Shown: piece after piece, positions 1 to 7,776 of the stretch
How the letters are laid out: every line of letters starts with the position of its first letter
Numbering within the stretch: the stretch's first letter is position 1
Origin: Bacteroidota bacterium
Lineage (GTDB): Bacteria; Bacteroidota; Bacteroidia; Flavobacteriales_D; JABDKJ01
Length of the DNA: 16,858 nt
Assembly: GCA_027621335.1 (NCBI GenBank)
Contig: JAQCAN010000024.1
Location: 1 to 16,858 of the forward strand
Reading direction: 5' to 3'
Translations under genes and position numbers: made by a program
The notes under the pieces: model-generated
What the model was told of the DNA's origin: nothing
The model's input: only the letters and a program-made list of their open reading frames with translations
Database searches by the model: none

Positions 1-1
1 T

Positions 2-604
2 CCACCACAGACTGGTTGTGCCACCCAAGATGGATGGTGCGGAGCTGAGTCAGGTATCGATGCTTCGGTCTGGTTCACATTCACTGCAACTGGAACAGAA
101 GCTACCATCACCACCTGTTTGGATGCCAATACCATTGACACTCAAATTGCAGCTTACTCAGCGACTGATTGTACAGACTTCGGGACGCTAGCGCTGCTTG
201 GAGCCAATGACGATGCCATTGACGGTTGCGACTTGGGTGCTACAGCTTTTGCTTCGGTTTTGAATCTCACAGGTTTGACCATTGGGCAGACTTATTGGGT
301 CCTTGTAGATGGATACAATGGTGCAGCTGGAGACTTTGCTATCAGCATCACTCAGACCGTTGGTCTTGATGAGGAAAGCCAAGTTGAATTTGGAATGTTC
401 CCTAATCCAGCAGATGAGACCCTATGGATCACCTCTTCTGAGAACTTGGAGAGCATCAGCATCACAGACATGCAAGGGCGCAATGTCATCAGCCAAGCGG
501 GCATGTTCCGTCAGGTGGACATCAGCAACCTCGCATCTGGAATGTACCAGGTGGCAGTTTCGACTGGAGACCGTGTAAGTGTGCAGAAGCTTATAAAGGA
601 GTAA
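2..604 (+). CDS. T9SS type A sorting domain protein, C-terminal part (5'-truncated)
   Basis: This is the last 200 residues of a secreted protein whose start lies left of the window; the frame is open from base 2 and ends in TAA at 602-604. Visible residues 20-120 form a beta-rich domain with a VWFTFTATG strand, an LANDD-like acidic turn (LGANDDA) and a YWVLVDGYNGAAGDF strand. This resembles the pre-peptidase C-terminal type jellyroll domains common in Bacteroidota exoproteins. Residues 130-200 match the T9SS type A sorting signal: FPNPADETLWI, then SISITDMQGRNV, then VDISNLASGMYQV and a basic KLIKE end. In known cases this domain directs export through the type IX system and is cleaved, leaving the cargo at the surface or released. 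The catalytic or adhesive part is not in the window, so the substrate cannot be stated. The gene is followed directly by a terminator hairpin. Confidence 0.9.
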   Translation, partial: PPQTGCATQDGWCGAESGIDASVWFTFTATGTEATITTCLDANTIDTQIAAYSATDCTDFGTLALLGANDDAIDGCDLGATAFASVLNLTGLTIGQTYWVLVDGYNGAAGDFAISITQTVGLDEESQVEFGMFPNPADETLWITSSENLESISITDMQGRNVISQAGMFRQVDISNLASGMYQVAVSTGDRVSVQKLIKE

Positions 605-646
605 TAGGCGAATACGCATGTAATCGCATTGAATATTCAATAGTTG

Positions 647-678
647 AAAAAGGCCTGATCGAATGATCAGGCCTTTTT
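647..678. terminator. Bidirectional intrinsic terminator
   Basis: A perfect 9-bp stem (652-660 with 665-673, arm GGCCTGATC) encloses a 4-base GAAT loop. It is flanked by five A on the left and five T on the right, so it carries a U-tract on either strand. It lies 43 bases after the stop of the T9SS cargo gene and would end that transcript; it could also back up termination of gdhA from the other side. Confidence 0.85.
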
Positions 679-709
679 CATGATCTTAATTCCGTTGATA
701 GGAAATCAC

Positions 710-742
710 AAAAAAAGCCCCGAGCAGTGCTCGGGGCTTTTA
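710..742 (-). terminator. Intrinsic terminator of gdhA
   Basis: A perfect 9-bp GC-rich stem (717-725 with 729-737, arm GCCCCGAGC) has a 3-base loop. The run of seven A at 710-716 reads as a U-tract on the minus strand. It sits 17 bases beyond the gdhA stop codon, the right place and direction to end the gdhA transcript. Four T on the other side (738-741) could give weak termination on the plus strand as well. Confidence 0.88.
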
Positions 743-758
743 CTTTATCCATTGGCCT

Positions 759-2111
759 TTACACCACTCCCTGATCAAGCATCGCATCAGCCACTTTCAC
801 GAAACCAGCAATGTTGGCTCCTTTCACGTAGTCCACGTGTTTTCCATCCTTACCATATTCACAGCAAGCCTCATGGATGCTCTTCATGATGTTGTGCAGA
901 CGCTCATCCACTTCTTCAGCAGACCAAGAGTAACGGAGTGAGTTCTGACTCATCTCAAGACCCGAAGTGGCAACACCACCAGCATTTGAGGCCTTGCCTG
1001 GAGCGAAAAGGATCTTAGCTGTTTGGAATGCTGTGATGGCTTCTGGGGTGCTTGGCATATTAGCTCCTTCCGCTACACACTGACATCCATTCTTCAACAA
1101 GGTCTTTGCAGCGGCACCATCGAGTTCGTTCTGAGTAGCACATGGAAGAGCGATATCACATTTCTCACCCCATGGTTTCTTACCCTCATGGTATTTGGCC
1201 TCTGTGTACTTCTTCACGTAATCGGATATACGTCCACGTTTGACGTTCTTAATGTCCATGATGACCTTCAACTTTCGTTTGTCTATGCCTTCAGGGTCAT
1301 GAATGTATCCTCCACTATCCGAAGAGGTGAGCACCTTTGCTCCTAGCTGTATCGCCTTTTCACAGGCGTATTGAGCAACATTACCGCTTCCAGAAATAAC
1401 AACCGTTTTTCCATAGAACGACTCATTCCAACGTTTGAGCATTTCTTCAGCGAAGTACACACACCCATATCCAGTGGCTTCAGGACGCATTCTTGATCCT
1501 CCCCAGTTAAAACCTTTTCCTGTGAGGACACCGGTGAATTCATCGCGGATGCGCTTATACTGTCCGAACATGTACCCGATTTCACGACCTCCTACTCCGA
1601 TATCCCCTGCTGGAACATCCGTATTAGGTCCAATATATTTGGACAACTCTGTCATGAAGCTCTGACAGAAGCTCATCACTTCATTATCCGATTTCCCCTT
1701 AGGATCGAAGTCCGCTCCTCCTTTACCACCACCCATAGGGAGAGTTGTAAGTGAGTTCTTGAATACCTGCTCAAATCCTAGGAACTTCAGTATAGACAGA
1801 TTCACTGAAGGATGGAACCGCAATCCCCCTTTGTAGGGGCCGATTGCTGAGTTGAACTGAATACGGAAACCTCTATTGACTTGCACCTCTCCACTATCAT
1901 CGACCCACGGCACCCTGAATTGGAAAACGCGCTCTGGTTCGACCATTCGCTCCAAGACCTTGGCCTTCTTATACTTCGGCTTATTGGCAATGAAGGGAAT
2001 GATAACCTCAGCTACCTCATGCACTGCTTGAATGAATTCGGTCTCGTGCGGTTGCTTCGCCCTCACTTCATCGATGAAAGCATCGATCTGTTTCTGATAT
2101 TTTGAAGACAT
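759..2111 (-). CDS. gdhA: NADP-specific glutamate dehydrogenase
   Basis: The 450-aa product has the usual length of the hexameric bacterial enzyme that makes L-glutamate from 2-oxoglutarate and ammonium with NADPH in the cytoplasm. Residues about 55-200 are the substrate domain: RGFRIQFNSAIGPYKGGLRFH, then PMGGGKGGADFDPKGK with the active-site lysine at K130, and PAGDIGVGGREIGY with the catalytic aspartate at D170. Residues about 235-270 are the Rossmann fold, GSGNVAQYACEKA followed by SSDSGG; the small polar residues after the second strand fit NADP preference. The ending contains SNAGGVATSGLEMSQNS, a family hallmark. The ATG at 2109-2111 gives the full family N-terminus. A TAnnTTTG-type box lies upstream and a strong terminator follows, so it is probably transcribed singly or as the last gene after dprA. 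Confidence 0.97.
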   Translation of the reverse strand: MSSKYQKQIDAFIDEVRAKQPHETEFIQAVHEVAEVIIPFIANKPKYKKAKVLERMVEPERVFQFRVPWVDDSGEVQVNRGFRIQFNSAIGPYKGGLRFHPSVNLSILKFLGFEQVFKNSLTTLPMGGGKGGADFDPKGKSDNEVMSFCQSFMTELSKYIGPNTDVPAGDIGVGGREIGYMFGQYKRIRDEFTGVLTGKGFNWGGSRMRPEATGYGCVYFAEEMLKRWNESFYGKTVVISGSGNVAQYACEKAIQLGAKVLTSSDSGGYIHDPEGIDKRKLKVIMDIKNVKRGRISDYVKKYTEAKYHEGKKPWGEKCDIALPCATQNELDGAAAKTLLKNGCQCVAEGANMPSTPEAITAFQTAKILFAPGKASNAGGVATSGLEMSQNSLRYSWSAEEVDERLHNIMKSIHEACCEYGKDGKHVDYVKGANIAGFVKVADAMLDQGVV

Positions 2112-2133
2112 TCTTTCTGTTTGAGAATTCGGG

Positions 2134-2141
2134 CAAAAGTA
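2134..2141 (-). promoter_or_regulatory. Putative Bacteroidota -7 promoter box for gdhA
   Basis: On the minus strand this reads TACTTTTG, an exact match to the Bacteroidota -7 consensus TAnnTTTG. It ends 22 bases before the gdhA ATG, leaving room for a short leader. No good TTTG-type -33 element is seen 19-21 bases further upstream, so the call rests on the -7 match and position only. Confidence 0.4.
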
Positions 2142-2217
2142 TTCTTTTTAATTCCCAGAAACAGTGCGAATTGAACACATAATCATGTTGATATTCAGAG
2201 TGTTACAATGACACTAT

Positions 2218-3315
2218 CTAATAAATCGTTGCATAACGTTTTCCAGGCAAGGCTCTCACCAATCCCTTGAATTCCAGGCCCAAAAGCAAGGCACTTACCT
2301 CGCTCATCGGCAAGGCCGACTCCACCGAAATAGCATCTACAGAACGTGGCTCCTTGGACATGGCGGCCATTAGGTTCTTCTCCTTAGGGTCAAGCTCAAC
2401 GAAAAGGCTTGTCTGTACGTTCTCTTCCTTCCTTCTGAGCTCCCATCCCATCATCTTCATGAACTCTTCTGCGCTCTGCAGCAAGTGGGCCGCATCCCTG
2501 CTTATCAGATCATTGGTCCCTTTGGAGAAACGATCGGTGAGCCGCCCTGGCAAGGCGAACACGTCTCGTGCATAATCATTGGCCATACGCGCAGTGATAA
2601 GCGAGCCCCCGCTGACATCCGATTCCATGACCACCGTAGCATCGCTCATTCCAGCCACGATCCTGTTGCGCATAGGGAAGCGTTCCTTGTCAGGACGGGT
2701 GCCATGGTTGAATTCGGATAGCAAGCCACCATTCCTGCACATGTCCCTTGCAATCTTTCTGTGAATGGCTGGATACACCATGTCAAGCCCGTGTGCGAGC
2801 ACCCCCACTGTAGGGCATCCGTATCTCATGGCTGCCCGATGGGCTGTAACATCGATGCCATGCGCGAGACCGCTCACCACCAAGGGCTTCAGTGGAGCCA
2901 AGTCCTCTAGGAACTGTTCGGTCATAGCTTTACCATATTCGGTGGCATGGCGCGTGCCAACGATACTCAAGACGAAAGGCACATTCAGATCCACTTCTCC
3001 CTTCACATATAGAATGAGTGGCGCATCATCACAGGCGTTGAGTCGTCTCGGATAGTCCTTGTCCAAATAGGTCAGGGCTTTCTCTTCGGATTTTTCCAAT
3101 GCCTCAAGGACCTCTTCAGCCTGTTCTAATGTCTTGGAATGACGGACCTTCTCAGCATGATTCGTCCCTATACCATCGATGGAAATGAGTTGTTTCATGG
3201 ACGCGTTGAAGACCTCCTCCACCCCACCGCAGTGAGCGATGAGCTTCTTCGCAATGACCGGCCCGATACCCTCAATAAGGCTCAGGCGAATGAAGTGTAT
3301 GAGATCTGGTCGCAT
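2218..3315 (-). CDS. dprA: DNA-processing protein DprA
   Basis: The 365-aa protein matches the DprA/Smf family, which binds single-stranded DNA taken up during transformation and loads RecA onto it. Residues 1-60 hold helix-hairpin-helix repeats (LIEGIGPVIAKKLIAHCGG and ISIDGIGTNHAEKV). Residues 82-290 are the Rossmann-like core, with SIVGTRHATEYGK (118-129), VVSGLAHGIDVTAHRAA (146-162), the FPMRNRIVAGMSDATVV segment (213-229) and SGGSLITA (235-242). The tail, about residues 312-365, looks like the winged-helix DML1-type domain (MSEVSALLLGLEFKGLVRALPGKRY). The ATG at 3313-3315 gives a complete N-terminus. The gene follows the outer-membrane protein gene by 66 bases on the same strand with no clear terminator between, so co-transcription is likely, without a functional link being implied. 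There are no other competence genes here. Confidence 0.96.
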   Translation of the reverse strand: MRPDLIHFIRLSLIEGIGPVIAKKLIAHCGGVEEVFNASMKQLISIDGIGTNHAEKVRHSKTLEQAEEVLEALEKSEEKALTYLDKDYPRRLNACDDAPLILYVKGEVDLNVPFVLSIVGTRHATEYGKAMTEQFLEDLAPLKPLVVSGLAHGIDVTAHRAAMRYGCPTVGVLAHGLDMVYPAIHRKIARDMCRNGGLLSEFNHGTRPDKERFPMRNRIVAGMSDATVVMESDVSGGSLITARMANDYARDVFALPGRLTDRFSKGTNDLISRDAAHLLQSAEEFMKMMGWELRRKEENVQTSLFVELDPKEKNLMAAMSKEPRSVDAISVESALPMSEVSALLLGLEFKGLVRALPGKRYATIY

Positions 3316-3381
3316 ATGGGAGGGGTGAAAATAAAGGCTTCATCCCTTTAATCAGAAGGAAAGCATTTAAAAAAAGCTTGC

Positions 3382-6300
3382 TCAGAAGAAGGCCCTCAAC
3401 TGAAGGGATCCTGAGTGAATGGCCGGTCGCTCTTGGGCTTTCCGTCCATTGTAAGTGATGTTGAGTTCCAGATTCTTGGATAGACTGCGCTGAAGGAAGA
3501 GGCTCCATGTCAGATTATTCCCTGTTTGCAATCCATCCAACATCTCGAAGGCCAAAGTGCTATCATCCGAGCTGTTATAATCGATGCTGACCCATTCCAG
3601 ATTAGCAGTGAGGCTTCCTTTATCCACCGAGCTGAACCTCGCCTCCATCCCAACCCTTCCCAGTTGGGCGCGCTCTCCAACATCGCTGTCATTCTTTTTA
3701 TCCGTGATACCTCCTTTGGCTGTTAGACGTAGGTTACGGTCAGGCTGCCATTCCACTGAAGGGTTCACGCTACGTTCTTGGATGCTGTACCTTCTGTTGC
3801 TGCTATAACTGGCCTCCCTTCCTTCTAGTCCATCTACCAGACTCAGGCGCAGGGTATACCTCCTCAAGAGGGTCAGCCGACCTTCCAATTCCTGGGTACG
3901 GCTGGTTCGTGTCTCGAATCCATTGGTCAATAATTGCTTATTCGAGTTGTCTGAGAAGTTGTGCTCAATGGACCAGACAGGGTCTATGCGATTGAAGAAC
4001 AGACTATTCCTGAAGCTGCTATTCAAGCCTAGGAGAAGGCTGTCGGCCACATCACTTGCAAAAGGATTTAGCAATCTATTCTCTTCGTTCTGGCGGGTCT
4101 TACGGTCCCTGCGAAGGACCACTTGGTCTGAAACTCTTGCGAGTATACCAGTGATACCCTTTTCATCCTTTTTCCACCAGCGTGATGCGTCAAGGTTCAC
4201 GGTCTGAGCGAACTGATTATTGAAAGTCCGTTCAAAGCTGTCCGTGGGCGTGAAAACCCTGATAAAATTTGCTTCATATTGGAATTGGGCCACCTCGAAT
4301 TCATCCAAGTCCCGCACTCCATCCTCGTTATAGTCATTCCACACATAAACCCCTTGGCCTTCGGGAACTTCCAAGTAGACATATTGGCGCCTTCGCTCCA
4401 ATCCAGAGGCAAGCTCTGAGAATGTGCTGGTGGTCACTCCCCCCTTCAGCCAGTTTCCTCGGTACTCGATGCGGCCCAGAAAGGTGTTCTCAGGAGTATT
4501 GCTGATGATGCTCTCTCGCACGATCCGCAACTCTCTCCACGCTGTGACCACTTTCAGATTATGTCGTCTTCCTGATCTGTTCGACCACTCCAGTCCATAT
4601 TCATTGGCCCTTGCAGCTTGCAGCAATTGGTCCGATCTCGGTCTCCAGTCATCCCTCTGTCTGAAAAAGAGGCGATAGGCATTTGAGGTGCTGTCCCCAG
4701 AGCCGATGGACCCCTCCCATTCATAGAAGCGATAACTGGCCGCTGAGAGCACAGAGTCCCCTGGATTTCGGAACTCGTTCTCCTCCCGTTCGTCCCTGAA
4801 GCCCAGTCTATACTTACCCATTTTCCTCGTGACAGAGGCGATGTGTCTCGAGAATCTCCCTTGCCTAAGACCGTCTGTCTCCAATACGGACGCTATCCCC
4901 TTATGATCCCAACGGTCATCCTTCCAGCGTGTTCTCAGGCCATGCATGATCCCCTTATAGTCAGATCGGGTCCTGAACTGTTCATGGCTATAGGCTATGG
5001 CCTTCTCCTCTGATCGCATCAGTCCTATCGTCCCCCTGAGTTGGACTTGATCGGCCAAAAGCTCTGTCGACTGTAGATTCCAATTGCGTTCGAATTCCAC
5101 CTCTCGGTATCGCTCTATGAATCGGAAGTCCTGTGAGGTGTATTCGGCCATTCCGCCCACATTGAGCATAAGGGGTTCCTCTCTCTCCTGCAAGGCAAAG
5201 CGATGCTCCCCGCTCAAACGGAGAGCGGTTCCGTCATCATCCCGATCATCCAGCTCGCTAAAGGTGTTCAGATCCCTCTGGCTCATGGCGGCCTCGACCT
5301 CAGCCCATGAATGCTCCTTGGTCTGATACCTCAACCCGCCTGAATACATGCTTTGATTTTTGGGCGTGACTAAAAGAATGCCTATGACATGGTCTCCTCG
5401 CCTGATGACAGTGCCGTTCAGCGTATCAGGGGCCACCCATCTGTAGATCCTTCCATTGGGCGAGAATTCATCTTGCACATAATCCCCTTGACCCAAGTTC
5501 ACTCGGGTGAAGGACACTCGGTATCTCGCTATCACTGGATCTGTGGAGTAGACGAATATGCTGTCATATCCGAGGCTGTCCCTCAAGGCATAGAGCACTT
5601 GGTCCTCTGAGAACTGGACGCTATCCAGTCGAGAGATCAGGGCTTCGTTGATGTTATCCCCCAATCCGCTGAGAAAGGCGCGGTCCTCAGGGGTCAATTC
5701 CTGCTGCAGGGGCTGATTGCGCGCATCCTGTTCCGAGTAGAGATCCATAAAGGCCTGCCATGGGCCTTGGCGATAGGTACCTCCAACTTGGAGCAGCGAA
5801 CGGGCGTAGTTGCGCTCCGCATACTGGAACTCCACCACGATACGCCTGTCCTTGGTGATGAGGCGATTGGCGGTGAAGGTGATCTCGGCCGAATTATAGT
5901 CGATGGTATAATCGTACTCTTTTCCTCGCTTGAGAGGGCGCCCATCGATATAGACCCTCTCCGTTCCTGAGAGCACGATGATGAAGAGCTCGTTATCTGC
6001 GCCTCGCAGACGGTACGGGCCTTGGTTACCTTCTATCCCTTGAATCACATTCCGGGAGAATTTCCCTCGGGACACTGCTGCTCCAGCACGGATATTCAAC
6101 CCTTCCAAAGTATCCCTCAGGGTGCCAGTTCCAGAAATCCTGCTCTCCACAAGGGCTCCTCGGGCTTTTTTCAGATACTTGGCGAACCTCCCGTTCAGGT
6201 CGGCCACTTGATAGTCTCCTGCCGTAAGGGCATGATCCTCGTTGAAGAGCTTTATATATACCTGGTCGAACTCTTGAAGGGTCTGTGTGGTGCCATCCGC

Positions 6301-6828
6301 TTGTATCGGGATGTTATCATCAGAGATGTTGGCCAATATGGAGATGTCATCGGTCACCCTGCCCATCAACTGCAGGTTCAGATCGGAGCTCACGCTAAGG
6401 TCCTGTGCATTGCCCACCTGAATACCTCTTGCAATGGTCCCCCTACGTTCCAATCCCCCGAAATCCATCAGGCTTCCTCTGTCTGAACGTGCTGGAATAT
6501 ATCCCGGGAGGCCTTTCGTCTCAAAACTTTCCCTGATCAAGAGGGTATCTCTCAGCGTCAAGTCCAAGCGATAAGGGAATGGCAAAACCCTATAGATGGC
6601 CTGAAGGCTATCTCCTCCAATTCCGGGTTCTCTAAGTGTCAGATGGCCATTTTCATTCAGTTCGAACATTGTGTTCTCCAAGGTATCCTTTCCATGTACC
6701 AATAGGAGGGACTGGGGGAGGATGAGCAAGGTATCCAAGGAACCTGAGAAGTCAGTGGGAATCCACTTCACCCTCAATGAACGGAATGTACCTTGGCCCA
6801 TGACATCCATGTGGAACAAGACAGACAA
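3382..6828 (-). CDS. SprA-like large outer-membrane beta-barrel protein (uncharacterised); true start probably upstream
   Basis: This product of at least 1148 aa belongs, by pattern, to a Bacteroidota outer-membrane family that shares a segment with the gliding/T9SS protein SprA. Residues about 117-225 contain the GTIARGIQVGNAQDL, NLQLMGRVTDDISILANISD, DNIPIQADGTTQ and LQEFDQVYIKL stretches, recalled as characteristic of SprA-related proteins. Most of the rest is alternating polar/hydrophobic strand with many aromatics, and the protein ends in LQLRAFF, a terminal Phe typical of barrel proteins. Residues 832-843 (4300-4335) form a 12-residue EF-hand-like loop, D-Y-N-E-D-G-V-R-D-L-D-E. The start is uncertain: 6828 is a TTG. 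The frame runs open to a TAA at 6880-6882, and that extension (SHIILCFLLSVLF) supplies the hydrophobic core of a signal peptide, but no ATG, GTG or other TTG lies there. Either a rare start (CTG at 6874-6876 or 6865-6867) or a one-base indel from the ATG at 6887-6889 would restore it. Function is unknown; an envelope role is inferred. Confidence 0.85.
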   Translation of the reverse strand: MSVLFHMDVMGQGTFRSLRVKWIPTDFSGSLDTLLILPQSLLLVHGKDTLENTMFELNENGHLTLREPGIGGDSLQAIYRVLPFPYRLDLTLRDTLLIRESFETKGLPGYIPARSDRGSLMDFGGLERRGTIARGIQVGNAQDLSVSSDLNLQLMGRVTDDISILANISDDNIPIQADGTTQTLQEFDQVYIKLFNEDHALTAGDYQVADLNGRFAKYLKKARGALVESRISGTGTLRDTLEGLNIRAGAAVSRGKFSRNVIQGIEGNQGPYRLRGADNELFIIVLSGTERVYIDGRPLKRGKEYDYTIDYNSAEITFTANRLITKDRRIVVEFQYAERNYARSLLQVGGTYRQGPWQAFMDLYSEQDARNQPLQQELTPEDRAFLSGLGDNINEALISRLDSVQFSEDQVLYALRDSLGYDSIFVYSTDPVIARYRVSFTRVNLGQGDYVQDEFSPNGRIYRWVAPDTLNGTVIRRGDHVIGILLVTPKNQSMYSGGLRYQTKEHSWAEVEAAMSQRDLNTFSELDDRDDDGTALRLSGEHRFALQEREEPLMLNVGGMAEYTSQDFRFIERYREVEFERNWNLQSTELLADQVQLRGTIGLMRSEEKAIAYSHEQFRTRSDYKGIMHGLRTRWKDDRWDHKGIASVLETDGLRQGRFSRHIASVTRKMGKYRLGFRDEREENEFRNPGDSVLSAASYRFYEWEGSIGSGDSTSNAYRLFFRQRDDWRPRSDQLLQAARANEYGLEWSNRSGRRHNLKVVTAWRELRIVRESIISNTPENTFLGRIEYRGNWLKGGVTTSTFSELASGLERRRQYVYLEVPEGQGVYVWNDYNEDGVRDLDEFEVAQFQYEANFIRVFTPTDSFERTFNNQFAQTVNLDASRWWKKDEKGITGILARVSDQVVLRRDRKTRQNEENRLLNPFASDVADSLLLGLNSSFRNSLFFNRIDPVWSIEHNFSDNSNKQLLTNGFETRTSRTQELEGRLTLLRRYTLRLSLVDGLEGREASYSSNRRYSIQERSVNPSVEWQPDRNLRLTAKGGITDKKNDSDVGERAQLGRVGMEARFSSVDKGSLTANLEWVSIDYNSSDDSTLAFEMLDGLQTGNNLTWSLFLQRSLSKNLELNITYNGRKAQERPAIHSGSLQLRAFF
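4300..4335 (-). other. EF-hand-like calcium-binding loop inside the SprA-like protein
   Basis: Codons 832-843 (TTG-start numbering) encode D-Y-N-E-D-G-V-R-D-L-D-E. Acidic or amide residues at positions 1, 3, 5, 9 and 12 and Gly at 6 match a canonical 12-residue EF-hand loop. It lies between predicted strands, preceded by GQGVYVWN and followed by FEVAQFQ, so it probably sits in an exposed loop or periplasmic insert. Confidence 0.55.
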
Positions 6829-6959
6829 AAGGAAGCAGAGTATGATATGTGATGTCCTGGATGACAGTGCGTTCAGATCTTATGTCCATCAGCCCTGAGG
6901 GAAGGTCATGATGGAATAGGGTTATTTTAACGCCATAATTAAGGATTCCTGACCCTACG

Positions 6960-7721
6960 ATGAAAATAATCTCATATAACGTCAATGGCATCCGCGCTGC
7001 GATGAACAAGGGTTTCGCAGCCTGGTTGAAAAGTGTCAATGCGGACATCGTCTGTCTGCAAGAGGTCAAAGCACATGAATCCCAAGTGGATCTGGAAGAA
7101 ATAAAGGACCTCGGTTACAGCATCCATTGGAACCCAGCTGAGAAAAAAGGCTACTCAGGTGTGGCTATTCTTTCCAAGCCCACTCCCGACCACATAGAGA
7201 TCGGCATGGGGATAGATGAGTATGATAGCGAAGGCCGTATCATCCGAGCGGACTACGGCAGTCTCAGTGTCATGAGCGCCTATTTCCCTTCTGGGAGCAG
7301 TGGTGACCACAGGCAGGACTTCAAGATGAAGTTCCTGGAGGATTTTTCAGCCTTCAGCGGAGGACTCAAAAAAGAGCGTCCTGAGCTGATCATCTCAGGG
7401 GACTATAACATCTGTCATAAACCCATAGATATCCACAATCCAGTCTCCAACAAGAACAGTTCTGGATTCCTTCCTGAAGAGAGAGAATGGATGACTGAGT
7501 TCATCGATTCTGGCTTTGTGGACACCTTCCGATTTTTCGATCCATCACCACATCAGTATACCTGGTGGAGTTATAGAGCGGGCGCCCGTAAGCGCAATCT
7601 TGGTTGGCGCATCGATTATCACATGGCCACCCAAGTGCTCACCCCTCGTTTGAAAAGAGTGGCCATCTTGAGTGAAGCTGTCCACAGTGACCATTGTCCT
7701 ATTCTACTAGAGATCGTTTGA
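6960..7721 (+). CDS. xth: Exodeoxyribonuclease III (AP endonuclease)
   Basis: The 253-aa protein is a full-length ExoIII-family enzyme. In base-excision repair this family cleaves the backbone at abasic sites and also removes 3'-blocking groups and degrades one strand of duplex DNA. The metal and catalytic residues are all visible: N7 in SYNVNGIR, E35 in CLQEVKA, Y108 in SAYFPSG, D148 and N150 in SGDYNICH, D219 in GWRIDYH, and D244/H245 in SDHCPI. The ATG at 6960 gives the canonical MKIISYNVNGIRA start with no extra sequence. The gene is divergent from the outer-membrane protein gene and lies 55 bases before the peptide-binding protein gene, with at most a weak hairpin between, so it may head that transcript. 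I use xth rather than xthA because the Bacteroidota enzyme could equally be named exoA. Confidence 0.95.
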   Translation: MKIISYNVNGIRAAMNKGFAAWLKSVNADIVCLQEVKAHESQVDLEEIKDLGYSIHWNPAEKKGYSGVAILSKPTPDHIEIGMGIDEYDSEGRIIRADYGSLSVMSAYFPSGSSGDHRQDFKMKFLEDFSAFSGGLKKERPELIISGDYNICHKPIDIHNPVSNKNSSGFLPEEREWMTEFIDSGFVDTFRFFDPSPHQYTWWSYRAGARKRNLGWRIDYHMATQVLTPRLKRVAILSEAVHSDHCPILLEIV

Positions 7722-7776
7722 AACATTCCTGAAGGCCCCCGCTGGCAGTACTTCAATGCCAGTAATATTGTCTTTA

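Noticed and set aside
2199..2215. Small inverted repeat just after the dprA stop
   Set aside because: Only 5-6 pairs, one of them a wobble, with no U-tract on the minus strand; too weak to call a dprA terminator.
3316..3381. Possible promoter or terminator between the SprA-like gene and dprA
   Set aside because: Only a 6-bp TAAAGG/CCTTTA repeat and no exact TAnnTTTG box; nothing supports a separate dprA promoter.
6022..6486. 154-aa open frame on the plus strand inside the SprA-like gene
   Set aside because: It lies wholly antisense to a gene with clear family motifs, has no signal, domain or start context of its own, and its composition is that of a shadow frame.
7742..7762. Hairpin with a 6-bp stem (CTGGCA/TGCCAG) between xth and the binding protein gene
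   Set aside because: The stem is short, the loop is nine bases and no T-run follows directly, so it is not convincing as a terminator.
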